This document shows, one piece after another, positions 7,403-13,126 of a stretch of 13,126 bases of DNA. Below the pieces are notes generated by a model. It saw nothing but the letters and a program-made list of their open reading frames with translations, did no database searches and was not told where the DNA came from. Position 1 is the stretch's first letter, and every line of letters starts with the position of its first letter. The translations under genes were made by a program, and so were the position numbers. Source of the DNA: JALYIM01 sp040003205 (lineage in GTDB: Bacteria > Acidobacteriota > Terriglobia > Terriglobales > Acidobacteriaceae); contig JBDUDA010000058.1 in assembly GCA_040003205.1 (NCBI GenBank), positions 1-13,126 on the forward strand, given 5' to 3'.

Positions 7403-7924
7403 ATGGCTCGAGAGATCTCCGCTGGAGGGCTGGTGGTGCGCCCGCTCAAAGCTGGTTGGGAGATTGCCGTTATCGAGCCCGAGAGAGCGTCCGCGCCCGC
7501 CCCGACTGCCGCAAAAGCGAAGAAACCTTCACACAAAATGTTACTCGCGCTGCCGAAGGGTTTGATTGATCCGGGCGAAGCTCCTCAGCAGACCGCCATG
7601 CGGGAAGTGATGGAGGAAACCGGGCTGCGATGTATTCCGATCGCGAAGCTGGGGACTATAAAGTATGTTTACCTGCGCTCCTGGGGAGACGGGCAACGCG
7701 TCTTCAAGATTGTCACGTTCTATTTGTTTCGCTACGAGTCCGGCGAAATTGATGAGATTACAGACGAGATGCGAATTGAAGTGAAACGCGCTTTATGGAT
7801 TCCACTCGAAGATGCCGCTGCTAGATTGGCGTATCGGGGTGAGAGAGATATGGTTCACGCAGCGCAGAAATTTTTAGAAGCGAATCCGGAGGCTTGTCGC
7901 GATGGCGCGAAAACCGCACATTGA
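7403..7924 (+). CDS. Nudix hydrolase
   Basis: This is a predicted Mg-dependent hydrolase of a nucleoside diphosphate linked to another moiety. The Nudix box is a perfect match to G-x5-E-x7-RE-U-x-EE-x-G-U: residues 53-75 counted from the ATG at 7403 run from GLIDPGE to REVMEETGL. The protein is 173 residues from this ATG, which lies just before the first domain strand (AREISAGGLVVRP). The frame is open back to a TTG at 7307, with a GTG at 7367, but the extra residues do not look like a domain. An Ala/Pro/Lys-rich insertion (about 28-43) separates early strands. No CoA-pyrophosphatase signature was seen, so the substrate is not assignable. Its last 23 bases overlap the next gene, which implies translational coupling. 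Confidence 0.88.
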   Translation: MAREISAGGLVVRPLKAGWEIAVIEPERASAPAPTAAKAKKPSHKMLLALPKGLIDPGEAPQQTAMREVMEETGLRCIPIAKLGTIKYVYLRSWGDGQRVFKIVTFYLFRYESGEIDEITDEMRIEVKRALWIPLEDAAARLAYRGERDMVHAAQKFLEANPEACRDGAKTAH

Positions 7925-8606
7925 AAAGCATTTTACCGCTGGAAACTTTGTTCGCGATGTTGTCATTGGAATGTCGGATGGGCTGACAGTTCCCTTCGCG
8001 CTTGCCGCTGGATTATCTGGCGCAGTGCAAAATTCGCGCTTGATCGTGGTGGGCGGCCTGGCGGAAGTTGCCGCCGGCTCGATTGCCATGGGGTTAGGCG
8101 GCTATCTCGCGGCCCGCGGCGACGCCGAGCATTACCAGCAGGAGCGCGAACGCGAGGAGCGCGAAGTAAAGGAAATTCCAGAAGAGGAGAAGGCCGAAGT
8201 CAGCAAAGTTTTTCACGCTTATGGCATGACGCCGGAGGAGAGTGGCCCGGTGGTGGAAGCGTTGAGCCGCAGGCCCGATGCCTGGGTAGATTTCATGATG
8301 CGCTTCGAACTCGGTCTCGAGCCGCCTGATCCAGCGCGCGCCGTCACCAGCGCCGCGACGATTGCGGGATCGTATGTCGCGGGCGGATTGATTCCACTGT
8401 CGCCCTATATCCTTCTCACCAGCGTAACTCGCGGCCTGGCTATTTCAGCGATAGTGACTCTGATCGCGCTGGGAATTTTCGGATACATAAAAGGGCGATT
8501 TACGGGAGACCGTCCATTGCGCAGCGCATTTCAAACTATGATTATCGGAGGCCTGGCCGCCGCAGCAGCTTTCCTGTTAGCCAAGTACATCGCGCCCGCG
8601 GCCTAG
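7902..8606 (+). CDS. VIT1/CCC1 family iron/manganese transporter
   Basis: This is a predicted inner-membrane transporter of Fe2+/Mn2+, of the vacuolar-iron-transporter family, 234 residues with about five hydrophobic spans (roughly 24-43, 47-72, 148-167, 172-197, 208-229). The pore acid D26 lies in GMSDGLTVPFAL, and M63 lies in the AxxAGSIAMGLGGYLA segment; these match the Asp and Met that plant VIT1 uses for metal passage. Between spans two and three is the cytoplasmic Glu-rich metal-binding region (EHYQQEREREEREVKE from 76, and FMMRFELGL 131-139 with M132, M133, E136). A GGAGG at 7888-7892 stands 9 bases before the ATG at 7902, inside the Nudix gene. In bacteria such proteins probably export or buffer excess Fe/Mn; direction is inferred from the family. 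Confidence 0.9.
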   Translation: MARKPHIEKHFTAGNFVRDVVIGMSDGLTVPFALAAGLSGAVQNSRLIVVGGLAEVAAGSIAMGLGGYLAARGDAEHYQQEREREEREVKEIPEEEKAEVSKVFHAYGMTPEESGPVVEALSRRPDAWVDFMMRFELGLEPPDPARAVTSAATIAGSYVAGGLIPLSPYILLTSVTRGLAISAIVTLIALGIFGYIKGRFTGDRPLRSAFQTMIIGGLAAAAAFLLAKYIAPAA

Positions 8607-8617
8607 GAGTTCGCCTC

Positions 8618-11071
8618 ATGAAGCACATTAGAACAGTAGCAATTCTGGGCGCGGGGACAATGGGCGCCCGTATTGCCGCGCATTTTGCCAATGCCGGAAT
8701 ACCGAGCTTTCTGCTGGATATTCCGAGCGCGAGAAGCGGCATCGCGCGCAGCCAGGTTGCTGCCGCAGGACTTGAGGCCGCGAAGAAATCAAAGCCCGCA
8801 GCTTTTTTTGATTCATCGGTTGCCCGCCTTATCACGATTGGAAATTTTGAAGACGACCTGAAACTGCTGACACAAGCGGACTGGATTATTGAGGCGATTG
8901 TAGAAAATCTTGAGATCAAAAGAGACCTGTTAAAAAAAGTCGAGGCCGTCCGCAAACCCGGCGCCATCGTCACCACCAATACCAGCGGTCTGCCGGTCAG
9001 TAAGATTGCGGAGGGCTTCTCCGAAGAGTTCCGGCGCCATTGGTTTGGCACACACTTTTTCAACCCGCCGCGATACATGCGGCTGCTGGAACTTATTCCC
9101 ACTCCGGAGACTGATAGGGCTGCGATGGATGCGATCGCGCATTTCGGCGACGTGCATCTGGGCAAAGGAATTGTCTATGCCAAAGACACTCCCAATTTTA
9201 TTGGCAATCGCATCGGCACGTTTTCCGTCCTCAATGTCATGCGAATGATGCAGGAGATGGACCTCACCATCGAAGAAGTGGACGCACTCACGGGGCAGCT
9301 GGTGGGATGGCCTAAGTCAGCTACCTTCCGCACCATTGACCTGGTTGGCCTCGACATTCTGGGGCATGTCGTCTCCAACATGACGAAGAATGTTACGGAT
9401 GAGCGCAGCGATCTTAAACCACCGGAATTCTTCGCTCAGATGTTGCAACGCAAATGGCTGGGTGACAAAACCAGAGGCGGTTTTTACAAAAAAGTTTCTG
9501 CGGGCGAGGGCAAGGACGACGAACGACTGGCGATTGATTGGAAGACGCTGGAGTACCGTCCGCGTCAGAAGCCGAAGTTCGCCGAACTGGAAATGGCAAA
9601 AAATGTTGAAGAGCTGGGCTCGCGCTTGCGCATGCTGCTCGGACTGCCGGAATTGCCCGGCGCCGGAAAATCTTCAGCATCCTCTGTCAGCGCCGGAAAA
9701 TTAGGTAAGGTTGGCACCTTCCTGTGGACGGCACTCTCAGAGCTATGGACGTATTGCGCTAATCGGATTCCGGAGATTTCTGCCTCCGTCGTCGAAGTTG
9801 ATCGCGCGATGCGCATGGGATTTAACTGGGAGATGGGCCCCTTCGAACTATGGGACGCCGCGGGCGTGACCGCCACCGTCGCCCGGCTAAAAGCGGAAGG
9901 TCGCCCGATTGCCCCGAATGTCGAGAAATTGCTTCAGGCCGGACGAACATCGTGGTATCAGGACGACCCAAAGTCCCCACCGTCGCGTTCGTACTTTGAT
10001 ATCCAGAGCGCAGGTCCTAAGCCGGTGGCGGTGCCAGACGGAGTCTGGTCTGTGGGGGCCGCTAAAAAATCGAATGGAGTAGTCAAGAAAAACTCCGGAG
10101 CATCCCTGGTGGATTTGGGAGATGGAGTCGCCTGCATCGAATTTCACTCCAAGATGAACACAATTGGAACCGACATCGTGCAGCTTATTTCGCAGACCCT
10201 CAAATCTCCCGGTCCCGGCGATAATTTCGAAGCCTTCGTGATTACCAACGATGCGGCGAACTTTTCCGTAGGCGCGAACCTGATGTTGCTCTTGATGTCG
10301 ATTCAGGACGAAGAGTGGGACGATGTTGACCTCGCAATCCGCGGCTTTCAGGGTATGACGCAAGCGGTCAAGTTTTCCTCTAAGCCGGTTGTGGTCGCGC
10401 CCTTTGGATTAACGCTCGGCGGGGGTACCGAACTCTCGCTTCATGCCGCCGCCTTGCAACCGCATGCTGAACTCTACATGGGACTGGTAGAAGTCGGAGT
10501 CGGGCTGCTCCCCGGCGCCGGTGGCTGCAAAGAGATGTTGCTTCGAGCTATAGATAGCGCTGCTTCCATTCGGCCCGGAGGCCGCGGAGAGTCAGTTGAA
10601 TTGATGGAAGCAATGAAAAAGATTTTCGAAACCATCGCAACCGCCAAGGTGGCAACTTCGGCGCAGGAAGCTCGCGCGCTTGGATTTCTCAAGCCTGCGG
10701 ACCGCATCACCATGAATCGGGAGCGGGTGTTATCTGACGCAAAGGAGCGTGCGCTGGAAATGTTGCGCGCAGAATACCTGCCGCCTCAGCCGCGCGAAGA
10801 CATTGCGGCGCCAGGTGAAAACGTCTTGGCGATGTTGAAGATGGGAGTCCATCTCATGCGGCAAGGCGGCTACATCACGGAATACGAAGTGAAGTTAGGA
10901 CACAAAGTCGCCGAAGTTCTGTGCGGTGGAAACATTACTCCCGGAACATTGATTGGCGAACAGTATGTTCTCGACCTCGAACGCGAAGCTTTCAAATCGT
11001 TGTGCGGTGAAGCTAAGACGAGAGAGAGAATTCAGTACACGCTGAAGACCGGAAAGACGCTGAGAAACTAG
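8618..11071 (+). CDS. fadN: FadN-type 3-hydroxyacyl-CoA dehydrogenase / enoyl-CoA hydratase
   Basis: This is a bifunctional fatty acid beta-oxidation enzyme: it hydrates trans-2-enoyl-CoA and oxidises the resulting 3-hydroxyacyl-CoA with NAD. The 817 residues run dehydrogenase first, hydratase second, the reverse of E. coli FadB and the same as Bacillus FadN. The NAD loop is GAGTMG (11-16). Dehydrogenase residues are S123 (NTSG), H146 (GTHFFNP), E158 and N197 (NFIGNR). A second dehydrogenase C-terminal helical domain spans about 363-460, followed by a variable linker. The crotonase half (about 495-720) has NFSVGANL (548-555), GGGTEL with E605, and LVEVGVGLLPGAGG with E625, so both hydratase glutamates are present. 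A TAGGAG precedes the ATG, and only 11 bases separate it from the transporter gene. No thiolase partner (fadA) is in the window. Confidence 0.94.
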   Translation: MKHIRTVAILGAGTMGARIAAHFANAGIPSFLLDIPSARSGIARSQVAAAGLEAAKKSKPAAFFDSSVARLITIGNFEDDLKLLTQADWIIEAIVENLEIKRDLLKKVEAVRKPGAIVTTNTSGLPVSKIAEGFSEEFRRHWFGTHFFNPPRYMRLLELIPTPETDRAAMDAIAHFGDVHLGKGIVYAKDTPNFIGNRIGTFSVLNVMRMMQEMDLTIEEVDALTGQLVGWPKSATFRTIDLVGLDILGHVVSNMTKNVTDERSDLKPPEFFAQMLQRKWLGDKTRGGFYKKVSAGEGKDDERLAIDWKTLEYRPRQKPKFAELEMAKNVEELGSRLRMLLGLPELPGAGKSSASSVSAGKLGKVGTFLWTALSELWTYCANRIPEISASVVEVDRAMRMGFNWEMGPFELWDAAGVTATVARLKAEGRPIAPNVEKLLQAGRTSWYQDDPKSPPSRSYFDIQSAGPKPVAVPDGVWSVGAAKKSNGVVKKNSGASLVDLGDGVACIEFHSKMNTIGTDIVQLISQTLKSPGPGDNFEAFVITNDAANFSVGANLMLLLMSIQDEEWDDVDLAIRGFQGMTQAVKFSSKPVVVAPFGLTLGGGTELSLHAAALQPHAELYMGLVEVGVGLLPGAGGCKEMLLRAIDSAASIRPGGRGESVELMEAMKKIFETIATAKVATSAQEARALGFLKPADRITMNRERVLSDAKERALEMLRAEYLPPQPREDIAAPGENVLAMLKMGVHLMRQGGYITEYEVKLGHKVAEVLCGGNITPGTLIGEQYVLDLEREAFKSLCGEAKTRERIQYTLKTGKTLRN

Positions 11072-11193
11072 CCCGCGAATAGTTGACCCTACCTCAAAGA
11101 CGCAGTCCCCAAGCCACAGCTCCAGCCGCTTTGCCAGTCCGAAAATTACCTCGGTAACTTGATGGTGCGCACGGCTGTACCTACGATGCTGCT
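11072..11193 (+). promoter_or_regulatory. Gap between fadN and the TonB-fusion gene
   Basis: This 122-base gap has no terminator-like hairpin, so read-through from fadN is possible. It contains one short operator-like inverted repeat, TTACC-TC-GGTAA (11146-11157), about 36 bases before the next start. No convincing -35/-10 pair was seen, and there is no clear Shine-Dalgarno in front of the ATG at 11194. Confidence 0.3.
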
Positions 11194-13023
11194 ATGAGTT
11201 ACCAAGCATTGCTCTTCTGCCCGGACGAAAAAACTGCACGGGTTATCACTCAGGTCCTTGTCGACCTGGAGTTTACTGTAGATCCCTGCAACGACCCCTT
11301 CGCAGCAGTAAAAAAGCTGATGGCGCAGCATTTTGACGCAATCGTAGTAGATTGCGACAACGAGCAAAACGCGACGCTGCTTTTTAAAACTGCGCGCACT
11401 TCGGATTCGAACCAGAGTTCACTGGCGGTGGCGGTGGTCGAAGGTCAGGCGGGAGTAGCAAAGGCTTTTCGCATCGGTGCGAACCTGGTACTCACAAAGC
11501 CAATTAATGTTGAACAATCGAAAGGCACGCTGCGGGTGGCGCGTGGCTTACTGCGTAAAGCGGATGCGAATAAAACTGGTCAGCCTGCGGCTTCCGAAGC
11601 GCCCCGTTCGGTTACTCCAACAATCGCGCCCACGCCTGTGCAGGGTCCGCGAGTTGCGACAACTGCGGTTTCCGTTCCACTGATCGCTTCCCCGAAACCG
11701 GCATTTGCGGCGGCGGTTGCACTGGCTGAAACAAAATCGGCGGCGTCAGCGGCCGTTCAATCGAATTCTGTAAAAAAAGAAGACCTGCCAGCGGAAGTTG
11801 ATGTCCATAGTCGCGGTGAGGCGGGAATCATAGAGAACAGCTCGGCGAACGACGGGGATGATATCGAGGTTCAAGCTCCAGACGCCGCCAAAGAATATCC
11901 CTGGCAGCCAGTTTCGAAATCAGCCGCTGGCCCGATGGCTGTAGCATTACAACGCGCAGCCGAAGCGGCCGAAAAATCGGATTCCTCGAACAGTTCAGCG
12001 ACTGCACCCAGCAGAAGTCCGGTTTTGCGAAGCAGTGTCCAATCTGGAGGCGCCGCCAGCGCGACAGCTCCCGCAAAAGAGATCAGGCGGGTTGAAACCG
12101 GCTCCGGCTCGGCACCAGACTTTTCGGCATCGCCGTCAATTCATAGTCAGACGGAATCCAAAGCCTCATCGTTGTCCCCATCGCTGTCGCTGATCGCTCC
12201 GCCCACGAGGGAGAAAGAGATGGATTCACCGACAATTTTTTCGCAGACATCCGAAACAGAGGGTGGCAGCAAAACCCGCGTAATACTCATTGCGGTATTG
12301 CTTCTACTGGCGGGCGCGGGTTATTTCGGATGGGCCAAGTTTCATTCAGACAAGTCTGGTACCGTTGCACCGTCGCCAGTGTCTTCAAGTCAACCTGCAA
12401 TTTCGGTGAGCGCGACAAACGTCTCCACCAGTATCGAGGACAGCAAGCCAACCCCGGCTACCGCCGGCACGACAGCTCAACTCAAGTCGTCAACCGAGCC
12501 TCAGGCTACAGCGGAGAGCGATAGTGATACCGCAGAAGCTCCGACGGCTGACCGCATCATCATTGCTCCAGCGCCCGTAAGAACTAAACAACCGCTGGTA
12601 GTAAAGAATTCAAGCGCAGCCGAAACATCAGTTCAGCCCGTCGCACCCGCGGACCTTCTGGTGCAATCCAGCGAAAAAGCTCTGGCTGGCATCATGAACG
12701 CGACAGCCGTGAATTATCCGAGAGCATCTCAACCGGACACTTTCAAGATATCCCAGGGTGTCTCGCAAGGATTGCTTCTGAAGCGGGTTCAGCCTACCTA
12801 TCCGCAGCAAGCAATTCATATGCGCGTGCAGGGCGCCGTGCAATTACAAGCCAGCATCGGGAAGACCGGCGACATCGCTAGTGTTAAGCCGATCAGTGGG
12901 GACCCACTGCTCACCCGGGCGGCCATGGATGCAGTAAGGCAGTGGAAGTACAAGCCGTACTACTTGAACGGCGAGCCGGTCTCGATCCAGACTCAAATTA
13001 CGGTGAATTTCAAACTGCCGTAA
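11194..13023 (+). CDS. Pseudo-receiver / transmembrane / TonB C-terminal fusion protein
   Basis: The 609 residues form an unusual chain. Residues 1-122 resemble a response-regulator receiver: D53 (AIVVDCD) fits the phospho-acceptor and K102 (LTKPI) the conserved Lys. However, the paired acids that bind Mg are replaced by Cys-Pro (9-10), the conserved Thr/Ser is Val, and the MP loop is absent, so it is probably a degenerate receiver. An Ala/Ser/Pro-rich linker follows (about 123-358). One membrane span lies at about 361-380, and a second Ser/Thr/Ala linker runs to about 520. A TonB C-terminal domain (about 526-609: RVQPTYPQQA, VRQWKYKPY, ITVNFKLP) closes the chain. If inserted like TonB, the receiver is cytoplasmic and the TonB domain periplasmic. 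No exbB/exbD or receptor gene is in view. The start at 11194 is forced: an in-frame stop lies at 11155-11157 and no other start codon follows it. Confidence 0.85.
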   Translation: MSYQALLFCPDEKTARVITQVLVDLEFTVDPCNDPFAAVKKLMAQHFDAIVVDCDNEQNATLLFKTARTSDSNQSSLAVAVVEGQAGVAKAFRIGANLVLTKPINVEQSKGTLRVARGLLRKADANKTGQPAASEAPRSVTPTIAPTPVQGPRVATTAVSVPLIASPKPAFAAAVALAETKSAASAAVQSNSVKKEDLPAEVDVHSRGEAGIIENSSANDGDDIEVQAPDAAKEYPWQPVSKSAAGPMAVALQRAAEAAEKSDSSNSSATAPSRSPVLRSSVQSGGAASATAPAKEIRRVETGSGSAPDFSASPSIHSQTESKASSLSPSLSLIAPPTREKEMDSPTIFSQTSETEGGSKTRVILIAVLLLLAGAGYFGWAKFHSDKSGTVAPSPVSSSQPAISVSATNVSTSIEDSKPTPATAGTTAQLKSSTEPQATAESDSDTAEAPTADRIIIAPAPVRTKQPLVVKNSSAAETSVQPVAPADLLVQSSEKALAGIMNATAVNYPRASQPDTFKISQGVSQGLLLKRVQPTYPQQAIHMRVQGAVQLQASIGKTGDIASVKPISGDPLLTRAAMDAVRQWKYKPYYLNGEPVSIQTQITVNFKLP

Positions 13024-13047
13024 AAGACAAAGTACCTAAGTAGCGGT

Positions 13048-13080
13048 GGCGCGGAAGATGATTCCGCGCCGTTTTTTTTT
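13048..13080 (+). terminator. Rho-independent terminator after the TonB-fusion gene
   Basis: A perfect 9-bp GC-rich stem (GGCGCGGAA / TTCCGCGCC, 13048-13056 with 13062-13070) with a 5-base loop is followed by G and nine T residues (13072-13080). It lies 24 bases past the stop at 13023. This is the clearest terminator in the window. The last 46 bases after it hold nothing I can assign. Confidence 0.93.
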
Positions 13081-13126
13081 GGCTCGCTCATCTTCAATTG
13101 TGTGTCCGCCGAAGCCCGCCTCCGTT

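Noticed and set aside
8542..9165. Minus-strand 207-residue ORF opposite the start of fadN
   Set aside because: It is antisense to the Rossmann domain of fadN, with low-complexity Ser/Arg/Ala composition and no family resemblance.
1..13126. Phage defence system, CRISPR array, insertion sequence or biosynthetic cluster
   Set aside because: No evenly spaced direct repeats, transposase, nuclease, toxin-antitoxin or synthase motifs were found; the genes are mainly housekeeping.

Overview
The window reads as an ordinary chromosomal stretch of a GC-moderate, Gram-negative-type bacterium. The best guess is an Acidobacteriota member (Terriglobia/Koribacter-like). This is inferred from three things: the gene families present, a receiver-like/TonB fusion protein, and intergenic hairpin elements of a style I associate with that phylum. 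No marker gene such as rRNA is present to confirm it. I see no tRNA, rRNA, CRISPR array, insertion sequence or phage gene.

Left part (1-5077). The window opens inside ispG (MEP isoprenoid pathway), on the plus strand. It converges tail-to-tail, with 11 bases between stops, on a minus-strand DUF72 (YecE-like) gene. Two methyl-cycle genes follow, also on the minus strand: ahcY (S-adenosylhomocysteine hydrolase) at 2025-3302 and, upstream of it, metK (SAM synthetase) at 3482-4666. MetK makes the methyl donor and AhcY clears the by-product. The metK-ahcY and ahcY-DUF72 gaps hold strong palindromes, and one hairpin followed by a T-rich run is a likely ahcY terminator. metK has a TTG start and a leader of up to about 410 bases shared with the next gene. 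I found no recognisable SAM or SAH riboswitch in it.

Middle (5078-7238). A GAF-GGDEF diguanylate cyclase, probably active and feedback-inhibited, runs divergently from metK behind a good sigma-70-type promoter. It converges with a minus-strand patatin-like phospholipase. The gap between them contains two long inverted repeats that look like a dispersed REP-type element.

Right part (about 7403-13080), all on the plus strand. A Nudix hydrolase overlaps a VIT1/CCC1-type metal transporter by 23 bases. This is followed after 11 bases by a large FadN-type 3-hydroxyacyl-CoA dehydrogenase/enoyl-CoA hydratase, so the three probably form one transcript. After a 122-base gap comes the most unusual gene: a 609-residue protein with an N-terminal degenerate response-regulator receiver, a long Ala/Ser/Pro-rich linker, one central membrane span and a C-terminal TonB domain. 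A textbook terminator ends this block.

Most genes are housekeeping. The candidate for something less described is the pseudo-receiver/TonB fusion. Secondary interest lies in the intergenic palindromes and the metK leader.
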